NCBI RefSeq assembly: GCF_963675165.1
Contig: NC_087383.1
Location: 2,262,979-2,326,978, forward strand
DNA: 64,000 nucleotides
Reading direction: 5' to 3'
Origin: Halichondria panicea
Taxonomy: Eukaryota; Porifera; Demospongiae; Suberitida; Halichondriidae
The notes beneath the pieces were generated by a model. It was not told where the DNA came from and ran no database searches. It worked only from the letters and a program-made list of their open reading frames with translations. Below, piece by piece: positions 10,108-21,789 of the stretch. Within the stretch, counting starts at the first letter, position 1, and every line of letters begins with the position of its first letter. Made by a program: the position numbers and the translations under genes.

Positions 10108-11041
10108 ATGGCCACTAAAGAGCAGAACCAAGGTATAAAGACTGTCATGTTTCCTATAAAGGATAAACCCAATGATTGCTAAAGCATAAAACCCTCATTG
10201 GTGATTGCTATCTATTTTCAGAGCTCACAATTGACGATCTGAAGACAGAAATGAAACTGACTGATGAGCAGCTCAATACAGTAATAAAGGAACCAGATCT
10301 ACCCGAGTTAGCAGCATGTTTCGACAATGTTCACAAAGGCTATCTTGAAAAATTGGAGCTCTCACCTGGAGAGCAAACTGACGTGAGGACTAGAGCATAT
10401 GTAGATGGCACTCTGGCAGGAATGTTGCTGTCTACTTAATTGCTATTGTTACACATACAATTCTCTATTAACTATCACCAGGAATGGTACTCACCTATTG
10501 TTTTGTTTCCCCAGACTCCACCACCTCGTGTCCTCCCTCCCGAGAGAGGGTCCTGCTGAACCACAAGCTGTCCTCGTACAGGGACTACCTACAAAGTCGC
10601 TACAGAATGCAAGTATCCACATCAGCCACACAATGGCCTCCCGTCCCAACAAAGACAATTTTCAAACTAGCCATGATTCAGAAGGAGGAAATACAGAGAG
10701 GAAGAATCGACGATGAATTTGTTAGGCTAACAATTACGGGGAAAATTGACGATATTTTACTTCAAAAAACTCCGGTTAACTTAACTAACATTTTCCCTGA
10801 GATTGAGGATACACGAAACTTTGTGTTGATTGAAGGAGCTCCCGGCTCTGGCAAGAGCACCCTTGCTCTACACATCTGTCAGGAGTGGGCAAAGGGGAAA
10901 CTGTTCCAACAGTTCGATATTGCAATCCTGGTGAGACTGAGAGATCCCCTCGTTAGAGAAGCAAAAACAATAGAAGATCTTCTCCCTTGTAGGAATTCAA
11001 CACTGGCATGCCAAATAGGGGCAACAATTATAATTAATTGA
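10108..11041 (+). pseudogene. Truncated Death-NACHT NLR copy 1
   Basis: Exon 1 (10108-10132, MATKEQNQ) and the start of exon 2 (from 10222) match the intact genes. Exon 2 is broken by a deletion of about 210 bp after AGMLL, which removes the second half of the Death domain and the splice donor and creates an early stop at about 10439. Exon 3 (10515-11041) keeps Walker A GAPGSGKST but ends at GATIIIN, where a second deletion joins NACHT codons to the 3' flank. The remaining NACHT motifs and all LRRs are gone. Copies at 37529-38479 and 50281-51095 carry the same two deletions and encode an identical 185-aa exon-3 frame. Skipping exon 2 would join exons 1 and 3 in frame (183 aa), so a P-loop stub without Death domain could still be made. 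Confidence 0.85.
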
Positions 11042-11059
11042 TTGATTATTAATTGAGAT

Positions 11060-11500
11060 TGATTGTTATTCATACAGTTTTGACAATTGATTTTAATTAA
11101 TTCTGCCATAATGCATTCAATGACAATTTAAATGCATAGAGAAAAGTAGTGAAGTATTATATACTAGTACATATAATTATGTTAGACACTATAAAAACAA
11201 ATGTTGTTAATTAATTACAACTTGTTAATAGCACAGCAATAACAAAGGCTTCTCCTTGGTAACAATAACAGACACACAGACACACGCACACGCACACAGT
11301 CAGCTTTACCGTAGCCCTCGTGCGGCTACGCCTCGAGGCATAACAAGGGCTTCTCCTGGTAATAATGATAAATGCTCACATGCACAGTAAATTGTCAATG
11401 AACACAAAGCAATTTGCTAGTGAAAATCCAATTTAACGCTCTGATGCCTTTTGTTCATATAATTATGAGGAAGATGAGCAAATTAACGTTCACTTTAGCC
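11060..11500. repeat. NLR 3'-flank block with 45-bp module
   Basis: Starts CATACAGTTTTGACAATTG and runs through a CA-rich tract and the CGTGCGGCTACGCCTCGAGG module. Copies at 1.15, 38.51 and 51.12 kb. It contains no ORF of note. Confidence 0.75.
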
Positions 11501-12285
11501 CTCCCAAACATCTTCTAAACATCTTCATGATTGCCAGGCCCTCGTATTGCAGCTGAAGGAGGTCCTGTGTGGGGAGAAGAGAGGGCAGTGAAACACTTCA
11601 ACTGGTATAAGACAAAGAATGCATGTATTCTACATAACACAAAATCATATTAGTACTCCCTTTATTGCTCCCCTCACCTGGAAGATCAGCTCCACCTTCT
11701 CTATCTGCCTGCCCAGGAAACGACCAGACACCTCAAACTTGCTCACATCCACTGACGTCATCTTAAACACAACGTTTCTGAACCTGGGGGAGTGTTAACA
11801 TAGCGCTCAACGTTACACATAGAGGCATAAAATAAGTCAATAGCCTCACACTGAAATAGATTAGTAGTAGAATCTGGACAAAGTACGTACAAGAGCAATA
11901 ATATTAAGAGCAGATGTCGATGATTATCATGTTGTTTGATCATAGTAGAGGGATTCCCAGAATAGTACATCAATGACAAGAGACATACGAAGCTCTTAAC
12001 ATCAATACCGTGACACACCAATGTACGCAGGAATTGAAAGCATAATTATATTCTATTTAGTATATAGACAGCCCGTATTAAAGATCTAAGCACACAACAC
12101 AAGTATGTTAGTATCTGCTATGCACTCTCCAGTACGTAGGTGGAGACTTACAGAATGGGTGGGGCATATCTCCATGGACACTGATGCAGATGATTTGTTT
12201 GATCACGTCAGAGTACGCGTCGATACCCAGCTATCTCTCCGGGGAGTCCACTGTCGATGCCCACAGGAAGAACCCTCTGGGGGGG
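11500..12285 (-). pseudogene. Kinesin-family 3' exons, unit 2
   Basis: Three exons in order on the minus strand: decayed E3 (about 12.28-12.15 kb, in-frame TAG), E4 (11783-11678, FRNVVFKMTSVDVSKFEVSG then RFLGRQIEKVELIFQ, acceptor CCCCAG and donor GTGAGG intact) and terminal exon E5 (first base 11564, with the 11-nt duplication that breaks frame). E4 here is one of the best preserved copies. Convergent with the truncated NLR, about 0.5 kb apart. No upstream exons of this unit are present. Confidence 0.55.
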
Positions 12286-12716
12286 GAACAGTGAGAGTCA
12301 TATTATGATTCAGTTCCGGGAATAAATGTCATAGAAAGTCACTAATTGACTCACATTTTTTCCAGCCGAGGCAAATGGAGCACAGCTATAGGTTACGTCT
12401 CTGTGGGGCATGGAAAAATTGATTGACTTAAATTGTGTATCAGGTTTTAAGCAACTAATAAGGATTATCACTTATTGAGCGCACAATCCATTCTACCCCC
12501 CGCCCACACACACCTGGTCAGTAGACAGCTGATTGCCTATCCACAACATTGAAGGATTTTATCGCAGCTATGTACTTCATTGTACAGCTGCAAGGGGAGT
12601 GACGTGTGATACAGTGTGATTCAATGAAAGTCAGTACAACACAGTTAGTGTATGTTTACCAAAGAGGTACATGAGATTGTTCTGACAAATCATTCTTGTA
12701 CTCTCTAATACACTAA

Positions 12717-12889
12717 CAGGGTTTCATCTAGGATAACAAGTTGGGGGGGGGGATTTGGGAGTGCGTAAGCGCAAGTGTTTGGCTATGCCCACTTAAAAAA
12801 AGTTGATTTAATACTAATGTGATGATGTCATTATTCTACAAGATTTGGGGGGGGGGAAGAACCACCCCCCCCTACTAGATGAAACCCTG
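12717..12889. mobile_element. Poly-G/C terminal-inverted-repeat element, short copy
   Basis: Same ends as the 5598-5862 element, but 173 bp. It is flanked by ACTAA on both sides, a plausible short target-site duplication. Confidence 0.7.
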
Positions 12890-13080
12890 ACTAACTGATA
12901 CAGTACCAAAGATGCAACCTTTTACATGGCAAAATTAAAAACGGCCATTGTCAAAGTAATGTAGACGCAATCGGCATCATGTATAAATTGTGTATTTGGC
13001 CTGGCCTAAGCCATATTCAGTACATACTATATAGCAGGTCATTTTCGTAGGTTATAACATTCGAAACAAACAACGTCTAC

Positions 13081-13262
13081 ACACAGTAAGTGCAGTAGTA
13101 GTAGATCTAAGAGGTAGTCTAATGCTCAAGAATGATGGAACATCTTATATACATATAGTAGTCATCTGCAGAATTGTGTAGAGATGTTTCACCATCTTTG
13201 AGCATTAGTTTACCTCTTAGATCTACTACTACTGCACTGCACTATACTGCACTTACTGTGTA
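13081..13262. repeat. Long imperfect inverted repeat followed by tandem copy
   Basis: ACACAGTAAGTGCAGTAGTA..TCTAAGAGGTA at the left pairs with TACCTCTTAGATC..CACTTACTGTGT at the right, with a loop of about 40 bp. The right arm and its flank (AGTAGGTATCTTCAAGACC) are repeated again at 13.32-13.43 kb. A copy lies at 53.12-53.31 kb. 12.9-13.08 kb contains only a partial TATAGCAGGTCATTTTCG element end. Confidence 0.65.
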
Positions 13263-13534
13263 TATAGCTAGTAGGTATCTTCAAGACCAGCTAGCTCACT
13301 GACAGTTGACAAACTAATGCTCAAAGATGGTGGAACATCTCTACACAATTCTACTACTACTGCATGCACTTACTGTGTATATAGTAGGTATCTTCAAGAC
13401 CAGCTAGCTCACTGATAGTTGACAAACACTCTCTGGGACAAAAACCATTGTGTAGCTCTTACTTCAATATTTTACAAACTTCCTTTATTTAGAATAATAG
13501 CGCATGCATTGCAGAATGCAGAGGCTGCAAAATA

Positions 13535-15012
13535 TGGTGGGCCGTTTGTTTCAAAATTCAAATGTTACATTTTCATTCAAATCACAATACATTCATTCAA
13601 GATGTGCAATTTTCATTCAAGAGCATTCAAGATTATTCATTCAAGATTCAAGATTTTGATGGATGCATAAACATGCATAATTTCAGATGACTTTAGCCAC
13701 ACTTTGTGGTTTTATTGCATGGTGTAGTTGTTTTAATTAACAGGAAATGGGGTTCACAATAATCAACTCCCTCCCTCAGTAGTGGTAAGGTGATTCCCAA
13801 ACCAGAAACATGACATTGATTGACGAAAATTAACAAGAGGTCAGGGGTTCGTTGCCGACCTTCGAGTTTTGAGCATTAAGCAAAGGACATCTTATAAATG
13901 TTGTGTTTTAATGACTGTATATGCATGCATGGCATGCATATCTTGAATAATTATTGTCGACTTGAATGCATTAAAATCTTGAATGACAATTGCATGGTCT
14001 TGAATGGTCAGTGGATCTTTGGATCAATTTAAATTTGTTTTGGGCAGAATTTCAAATCGATAGAAATTTATATATTTTTTGATTTTGAATATTTTGAAAC
14101 TGCAAGAGTACATGCAAATGAGTGCATTCTATTTTCAATTCTTGAGGAAGAACTGGTCCTGAGTTTTGTGCAGAAAAAAGCAGTTTCATATTTTGCACCC
14201 ACAGGGGTTAGCTTATAATGACCTTTGTACTCTAAGAAGCTGTGCACTTTATAGTCTGTTATAAAATCAGTATTATGTGCACCTAGCTTGTATGCGTACA
14301 GGTTATGTTAACAGTTGTATCCCACCCTGATTGACAATGACAATTACACCCCCTGTCTGTATAGGTGTTCCAAGTACCATGGCCAATAGATGAGTGTTCC
14401 CAGCATACAGACGGTACTATACATATAATCATACAGTTGTTCGATTGCACACACACACACACAATAATATCATAATTTAATTGATCCTTCAACATTGAAA
14501 TGTTTAATAATATTAATTATGTACAGTTAAGGAAGTACATTATTATATTATACATAGCAGAGTCGTGCAGTTGGCTAGCCTCGAGGAAGTGATTGGGATA
14601 TCAAGGCTAGCAGTTGGCAAGGTTATATTCTGGCTATATTTAGCATTGCATTGGAGCATGGCTTCTCAAGAGTACAAAGGTCATTTTAAGCAAACCCTGT
14701 GGATGCTATATAAGCGCTAGTGATGGTCAAAAATTGAAAATGCTTTTTCTGCACGAAACTCAGGACCAATTCTTCCTCAAGAAATTAAAAGTAGAATGCA
14801 CTCATTTGCATGTACTCTTGCAGTTTCAAAATATTCAAAATCAAAAAATATATAAATTTCTATCGATTTGAAATTCTGCCCAAAACAAATTTAAATTGAT
14901 CCAAAGATCCACTGACCTTGAATGAATACTGTATATGCATCTTGAATGAATGTATTGTAATCTGAATGAAAATATAACATTAATTTTGAATTTTGAAACA
15001 AACGGCCCACCA
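13535..15012. mobile_element. Foldback element with TA target duplication (contains a nested element)
   Basis: Ends are TGGTGGGCCGTTTGTTTCAA and its reverse complement, flanked by TA on each side (13533-13534 and 15013-15014). The inner arms carry repeated ATTCAAG/CTTGAAT motifs. A second copy, 53587-54149, lacks the nested insertion. No transposase; TA duplication and lack of coding suggest a mariner-like non-autonomous element (inference). Confidence 0.75.
14007..14916. mobile_element. Nested 910-bp inverted-repeat element with 8-bp target duplication
   Basis: Ends GTCAGTGGATCTTTGGATCA and the exact reverse complement; similarity of the arms extends about 240 bp inward. It is flanked by CTTGAATG on both sides (13999-14006 and 14917-14924). 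The paralogous site near 54.04-54.06 kb has a single CTTGAATG and no insert, which proves insertion and defines the ends. The interior has no convincing ORF. Confidence 0.85.
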
Positions 15013-15311
15013 TACACCATAGCAAAAACACATTGATTTTACAATGTAAAAGGGTGGGCCAGCTCAGCACAATTCAAATAGCAATCAAAATTCCAGGCTC
15101 TTAAACGAATAGGACTATTATATCATTCAATGACAATTTAGAGAAAAGTAGCGGAGTACATAGTATGTTAGAACATTAGGTCGTTAATTAATCAATTGCA
15201 ACGTGTCAATAGTACATGCAGATGATATAAATAATTGAAGAATGCTCACATGCAATTGTCAATGAATACATGCAATTTGTTAATGAAATCCAATTTAACA
15301 CTCTGAGGATT

Positions 15312-16200
15312 TTAAAAGTTCATGAGGAAGATGAGCAGATTAACATTCACTTTGGCCCTCCCAAACATCTTCATGATTGCCAGGCCCTCGTATTGCAGCT
15401 GAAGGAGGTCCTGTGTGGGGAGAAGAGAGGGAAGTGAAACACTTCAACTGGTGTATAAGACAAAGAATGCATGTATTTGTAAGACAAATGAATACATGTA
15501 CTTACATACACCGTACAAGCATACCAACACTATACCTGACACAAGGCAGTAAACTTCTTGAACACTTTACGTACCTACCATCTACCTGTACACACCCTCA
15601 CCTGGAGGACCAGCTCCACCTTCTCTATCTGCCTGATGTGATCTCCAACACAACATTTCCGAATCTGAACCTGGGCGAGTAAGAAATAATGTTCACATAA
15701 TTATAGCATAACGTTGCACATAAGATCAAGGCCGTAGCAAGTGGTCAGGCTGGTCAGGTTTTGGCCTAACCACTTTTTGCAGCTGGGTAGGTAATAGCGT
15801 AAATATTGTAAGTGATAATGCGCATGCTGTTTTGGTGAGGAAAAGTGATGACCTTTTTCCCAGAATAGTACATCAATGACAAGAGACATACGAAGCTCTT
15901 AGCATCAATACCGTGACACACCAATGTACGCACGAATTGAAAGCACAAATTCTATTTAGTACATTGACAGCCCATATTAAAGATCTAAGCACACAACACA
16001 AGTACGTTAGTATGACTATCTGCTATGCACTCTCCAGTACGTAGGTGGAGACTCACAGAGTGGGTGGGGCATATCTCCATGGACACTGATGCAGATGATT
16101 GGTTTGGTCACGTCAGAGTACGCATCGATACCCAGCTATCTGTCCGGGGGGTCCACAGTCGATGCTTGCAGGAAGAACCCTCTGTGGGGGGTACAGTGAG
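15312..16200 (-). pseudogene. Kinesin-family 3' exons, unit 2b
   Basis: Terminal exon E5 is open here: from 15420 it reads DLLQLQYEGLAIMKMFGRAK then VNVNLLIFLMNF and stops at 15312. Upstream, exon E4 (about 15.68-15.60 kb) is the short subtype missing about 45 bp, out of frame and with TAG. E3 (about 16.18-16.05 kb) is the decayed subtype. Same arrangement near 54.43-55.4 kb. Confidence 0.5.
15720..15790. mobile_element. Left end of a GGGGCGTAGC-type foldback element
   Basis: CAAGGCCGTAGCAAGTGGTC resembles the left end of the complete copy at 31369-31611; the right arm is absent here. Confidence 0.45.
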
Positions 16201-16617
16201 AGTCATAATTATTATTATGATTCAGTTCCGGGAATAAATGTCATAGAAAGTCACTAATTGACTCACCTTTTTTCCAGCCAAGGTAAATGGAACACAGCTA
16301 TAGGTTACGTCTCTGTGGGGCATGTGAAATTGTGTATCAGGTTTTAAGCAACTAATAAGGATTATCACTTATTGAGCGCACAATCCATTCTACCCCCCGC
16401 CCACACACACCTGGTCAGTAGACAGCTGATTGCCCATCCACAACATCGAAGGATTTTATCGCAGCTATGTACTTCATTGTACAGCTGCAAGGGGAGTGAC
16501 GTGTGATACAGTGTGATTCAATGAAAGTCAGTACAACACAGTTAGTGTATGTTTACCAAAGAGGTACATGAGATTGTTCTGACAAATCATTATTGTACTC
16601 TCTAATACACTAACAGG

Positions 16618-16790
16618 GTTTCCTCTAGGATAACAAGTTGGGGGGGGGGGGGGGGAGATTTGGGAGTGCGTAGGCGCGTCACAAAATGTTTGGCTATATG
16701 CCCACTTTTGTTTAAATGATTACATCATGCTTAACTTAATGCTAATGTGATGACATGTAGTACTAATGTGATGATGTCATTAGTTATTAG
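16618..16790. mobile_element. Left-end remnant of the poly-G element
   Basis: CAGGGTTTCCTCTAGGATAA plus a long G-run, then sequence that never reaches the AGATGAAACCCTG end. Same truncation at 40.16-40.33 kb. Confidence 0.6.
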
Positions 16791-18175
16791 ATTCGCTAAA
16801 TAATAACTTAGGTACTTTACTGGATACCCAATTGAAACAAAATTAAAATTCCTCACAATTCACCACAACCACAGACAAGTACAATCTATGAATTAGATTA
16901 TTTTACACCACAACTGTCAAAGATAAAAATCACAAATGTACCTAAGTCATTTTGAAACATACCTTGTAACTCCCCCCCCCCCCCCTGTACGAGTTATATG
17001 TTTGTGTTAAGCACACTTAACAGTGTACTCTAAAAGCTACATTTTGATAGTAAAAACTTGGGTATGATGTAAACACTACTGACGTTTTGGCAGGATTAGT
17101 GGAACATATATTTATGGCCCATTCCCACCTTAAGCCGTGGCTATTTTAAACCACCTCGCTATTCTGGCCAAGCTTCACTGTGCCAGATTAACAAGAGTCT
17201 ACTGTACATGTATTAACGAGTGCTGCAAGCTGCGCTGTGCTAATGCCTCTCGTCATGTTTCACTTTCTCTCAAACTATGAGAGTGTTAGAGAGGTGAAGA
17301 GGTAATTACATAATGTATTACTGTTGACAGAATTGAATTACAAATAGAATAGGAGAGGAGCTGAATGTAAACAGAAGCCTATCTGATGGCTTGATGAATA
17401 ATCAATCTTCAAAGATAGAAGTAACTGTTATTTATATGGCCTGTAGCCAAACAGTGGGAGCAAACCTTTGTCAAAGGCACAATCTGTACAGAATAGTAAT
17501 AGAGAATTTGGATCATGAGGCTTATTTAAACACAACAGCAATATTTGAGAAAAGACTGTTGTTACATGCATCTATTGTTACCAGACTTGTGTACTCTATT
17601 GTTATCTATTCTATAATCATTGTTGTGCTTGTGGCTTCTTACCACTAGAATCCCAAGAAAAAGTAGATCAGGATCTGGATTATCTCACACGTGGGGATGA
17701 GCATGCATGCGCATTAAATCTACACAAGAATAATGGGTGTCTGCAAAGAGAACAAATGGCTACTATAGTTTATAGCATAGATAGAGCAAAGAGGGATTGG
17801 CAACAAAATCGACCTCGAATAACCATCCGTGTTACTCGAGGCTGTCTACTTCAACATAGGAAGACAGCCTCGAGTAAAGCACAGGCTGGGAATGGTTGAG
17901 GAGACAACTGATTGTCTTACTGTCAGTATAACAATCCTGCTGCTGATTTTAGACTTCATTTCCATGCTTGAGGCTATATGTGATCCAGACACTACTTAGT
18001 TAGACAATCTTAGCTACATTATATTATAGGTGCTATTGGTACATAGCCATAAAAAAACGGTGAAAAAGCGCTATGTACCGCTAGCTCTTTCTCAAAAAAG
18101 TGTTTCGCGGCGTTACGGTGGGGGACAACACGCATCGTTTCAGGATAAGCCACACCCCCTGCACAAAAGTCCACA
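16790..18175. repeat. Duplicated non-coding block (copies at 40.32-41.13 and 42.58-44.04 kb)
   Basis: Shared landmarks are CAATTGAAACAAAATTAAAA, the C-run before TGTACGAGTTATATG, CCTCTCGTCATGTTT and AACGGTGAAAA. The 44-kb copy keeps the end (GGTGGGGGACAACACGGATC..CCCTGCACAAAAGTC) but lacks the minisatellite that follows here. Short frames such as SQEKVDQDLDYLTRGD follow a CTTACCAG acceptor-like site in the 43.4 kb copy, but no product is recognised and the frame is not kept between copies. Confidence 0.65.
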
Positions 18176-18180
18176 CATAA

Positions 18181-18877
18181 GCAGTGCATGTACATAGTGG
18201 GACCATAGGCAGTGCATGTACATAGTGGGGCCATAGGCAGTGCATGTACATAGTGGGACCATAGGCAGTGCATGTACATAGTGGGACCATAGGCAGTGCA
18301 TGTACATAGTGGGACCATAAGCAGTGCATGTACATAGTGGGACCATAAGCAGTGCATGTACATAGTGGGACCATAAGCAGTGCATGTACATAGTGGGACC
18401 AAAGGCAGTGCATGTACATAGTGCAGTGCATGTACATAGCGGGACCATAGGCAGTGCATGTACATAGTGGGACCATAGGCAGTGCATGTACATAGTGGGA
18501 CCATAAGCAGTGCATGTACATAGTGGGACCATAAGCAGTGCATGTACATAGTGGGACCATAAGCAGTGCATGTACATAGTGGGACCATAGGCAGTGCATG
18601 TACATAGTGCAGTGCATGTACATAGTAGGACCACATGTACATAGTGGGACCATAGGCAGTGCATGTACATAGTGGGACCATAGGCAGTGCATGTACATAG
18701 TGGGACCATAAGCAGTGCATGTACATAGTGGGACCATAGGCAGTGCATGTACATAGTGGGACCATAGGCAGTGCATGTACATAGTGGGACCATAGGCAGT
18801 GCATGTACATAGTGGGACCATAGGCAGTGCATGTACATAGTGGGACCATAGGCAGTGCATGTACATAGTGGGACCAT
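18181..18877. repeat. 28-bp minisatellite, array 1
   Basis: About 25 tandem units of GCAGTGCATGTACATAGTGG+GACCATAG (28 bp), with two shortened units near 18.42 and 18.61 kb. Because 28 is not a multiple of three and the unit lacks stops on the minus strand, all three minus frames stay open; these frames are artefacts of the repeat. Confidence 0.95.
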
Positions 18878-20232
18878 ATGTGACAGGGCCTAGGAAAACA
18901 CCCCTTAACGCGGGTGTACCCAAGTTTATTTTTATTGTTGAATCGGATAAAGCGTTCTCTAAGCTTCAAAATGATACCAAGATCGACCTCCTAGCTATTT
19001 TCTATCCGGAGATATGTTCGAGGGAACGCTACGAAGTATTGCAACGCCCTCTTGAGTAAATGACGCTCAAACGTCATGAATAATTGAAGTTCAATTATTG
19101 ATTTCCGGGCACTTCCGTATACTCATAAAGCTTAGTAAAAGATTTTCTGGAGAAGACGAGTTAGTTAGATGAAGGCTAGGCATTCTAGGACTCTCTAGCT
19201 AGCTAGTATAGCTATGTAGCTGGATTGCTTGGCATCTAGGAAGGATCTTCTAAGAAATAAAAAGACAAAGACTCCCGTCGCTCCAATGGTAAGCTTTCAT
19301 GTCTTGTTATCAGCTTGTACTTACTTTCTGTGTCATGTATCAGTCTTATAATAGATCGCTCACTTATATGGAGCCTACAAAAAGTGTCTCTGTTCTTCAT
19401 AAAGCTTAAAGGAAGCCTGTCTGATCTATTATAGGTGGCCTTTCACTTAGTATTCGTCTATATGCTAGATCCAACTTATTATTAGCCTTACAAGAAGCTT
19501 TCCTCCTTTAATTTAGTATTGGTATCACTGCCATTGTGCTTAGTATTAGCAGGCCTGATGGGATGAGTGATCACATCATGGAGAGCCCAGGAAACCCTGT
19601 GAAATTGTCCTATAACATTTATATGGATGGTTCCCCCAGGTCGTTGCGAGTGTCGGAGGCCTGAGAAACAATAGTCTATTGGCTAGAATGTAAGTGATGT
19701 GTCTATCTTAACTTACTACTTATCTGTAGGTAGTTATGGAGGGTTTATGAAGACAAGTGGCACGGGATGCATACATCTAAAGAAACAAGAGTGGATCTAC
19801 GCCAAGCTAGCTAGCTAGATAGCTGCTCTTTCTAATGAATTTCTGTTGCTAAATTATGTTTGTTAAGAAGTGGAGCTATAATATACCTGGCTCCTCTTGA
19901 TGATTGTACTGGGCTGATGAAATAGTCCTGTACAAGTTGTAATCTTTTTTTGTTAAAAATAATTAACAATAATAGGGAAATTCCCTCACGTAAACAGTAA
20001 ATTTCATTGTAAAAAATGAACGTTCGGTGAGTTTCTTCAACGTCCGCGCTTGACCTGTTTAAAGCTTCGTAGAGAGCCAAATTTTTACAGGTAGGTAGAG
20101 GAAGGGCTGAAGTTAGCACCTGTGAAAAAAAAATTTTTTGCCCATGTTTTTCATTTCTACTAAATAATATTGACCTATAGCCTAATTTAATTAGTGCCGC
20201 GTTAAGGGGGGTTTTCCTAGGCCCTGTCACAT
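18878..20232. mobile_element. 1,355-bp terminal-inverted-repeat element inside the minisatellite
   Basis: Left end ATGTGACAGGGCCTAGGAAA and on to CTTAACGCGG (about 36 bp) is mirrored at the right end with one mismatch. The minisatellite unit GGGACCATAGGC is split as GGGACCAT / ATAGGC, giving an AT duplication. Units on both sides are in the same orientation, so the element inserted into an existing array. No transposase is seen; the longest plus frame (18859-19059) starts in the array and is unrecognised. The interior includes AT-rich and CTAGCTAG-rich stretches. Confidence 0.8.
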
Positions 20233-20815
20233 ATAGGCAGTGCGTGTACATAGTGGGACCATAGGCAGTGCATGTACATAGTGGGACCATAGGCAGTGCA
20301 TGTACATAGTGGGACCATAGGCAGTGCATGTACATAGTGGGACCATAGGCAGTGCATGTACATAGTGGGACCATAGGCAGTGCGTGTACATAATGGGACC
20401 ATAGGCAGTGCGTGTACATAGAGGGACCATAGGCAGTGCGTGTACATAGTGGGACCATAGGCAGTGCATGTACACAGTGGGACCATAGGCAGTGCGTGTA
20501 CACAGTGGGACCACAGGCAGTGCGTGTACACAGTGGGACCACAGGCAGTGCGTGTACACAGTGGGACCATAGGCAGTGCGTGTACACAGTGGGACCATAG
20601 GCAGTGCGTGTACACAGTGGGACCATAGGCAGTGCGTGTACACAGTGGGACCATAGGCAGTGCGTGTACACAGTGGGACCATAGGCAGTGTGTGTACACA
20701 GTGGGACCATAGGCAGTGCGTGTACACAGCGGGACCATAGGCAGTGCATGTACACAGTGGGACCATAAGCAGTGCATGTACATAGTGGGACCATAAGCAG
20801 TGCATGTACATAGTG
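20233..20815. repeat. 28-bp minisatellite, array 2
   Basis: About 21 units of the same 28-bp repeat. Outer units read GCATGTACATAG as in array 1; central units read GCGTGTACACAG, so a variant spread within this half only. Sequence from 20.82 to 21.25 kb holds nothing I can assign. Confidence 0.95.
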
Positions 20816-21269
20816 AAAATGTTTTTTCAGGTGAGTTGAAGGTGTACAATGCAGTAAGAACTAGACTGAATAGTTGTAAGCACAAAACCTCCAAATTGCA
20901 CCTTAGACAATCATTCCGCCAAATTTTTCCAGTGGCTGCCCCCCGAACCCCCCCAAATGTTCAACAGCGTATGGCCGTCGTCATTTCCCCCCTTAGCTAT
21001 AAATCCTGCTTGAAACCCTGACAATAGTGAGTATTTGTGACATACCGTATAAGTAGAGGTTGTATGGTGAAAATGTTCGTATATTTCGTACTGTAGAGCA
21101 TCATACACTGTACGAAAAATAAAACTACAAAACTATTCTACAGCAATAGGCTCAACGTGGCTGTATGAATATTTAAAATACGAAATATTTCTAGTCCTAC
21201 AGTATTATAAACTCTTTAACCACAACTTTGGTAAACATAATATTATTTCTTACCTAAACTTCTTGAAGG

Positions 21270-21335
21270 CATGAGTGAGTGTTCGGGTTCATTACTGACA
21301 GGGCATCATTCTCAGTCTCAACTCACATCAACCTC
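21270..21335 (-). pseudogene. Kinesin-family FEAEN exon relic
   Basis: GGTTCATTACTGACAGGGCA..ATTCTCAG with an altered left edge (ATGAGTGAGTGTT) corresponds to the FEAEN exon; frame degraded. Confidence 0.4.
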
Positions 21336-21789
21336 CAGCATGGGGTGGGTCGATCACAGTGACATAACACACACAAACTGTGCAAAGGAACAGGAAAACA
21401 TGATAAACCGGCATTACGGTAACTTAAACCAACAGATGATAAATGGACTAAAATCATGAAAACTCATGAAAACTCACTAATAATAACGAGTGTTGCAAAC
21501 TGCGATGTGCTAATTATAGTTTCGATTAGGGGGGGAGGGGCTAAATGAGGCTCTTTATACTGCTAATCACAGGGGCCCCTCTTTCCGTATTCCCCCAAAA
21601 CCTAATCGCAGTCACGTGACCCCTAACCTCTAGCGTGACAGATATGAATGGGCACGTACATGTAACATCTGCTTAACCGGTACCTCGCGGATATGACACA
21701 ACAAATCTACTGCAACCTGTAAGACTAGTCTGATATACATGTACCACAGAAACAGTGTGCTTGTGTACATGCTAATTTAAAACTACTCA

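Noticed and set aside
13838..13875. tRNA-like GGTTCGTTGCCGACC stretch
   Set aside because: No matching acceptor stem or anticodon arm can be drawn around it.
18181..20815. 28-bp direct repeats as a CRISPR array
   Set aside because: Units are contiguous with no unique spacers, and the genome is eukaryotic.
18019..20894. Long minus-strand ORFs of 194-320 aa over the 28-bp arrays
   Set aside because: They exist in all three frames because the repeat unit has no minus-strand stop; composition is purely periodic and there are no gene features.
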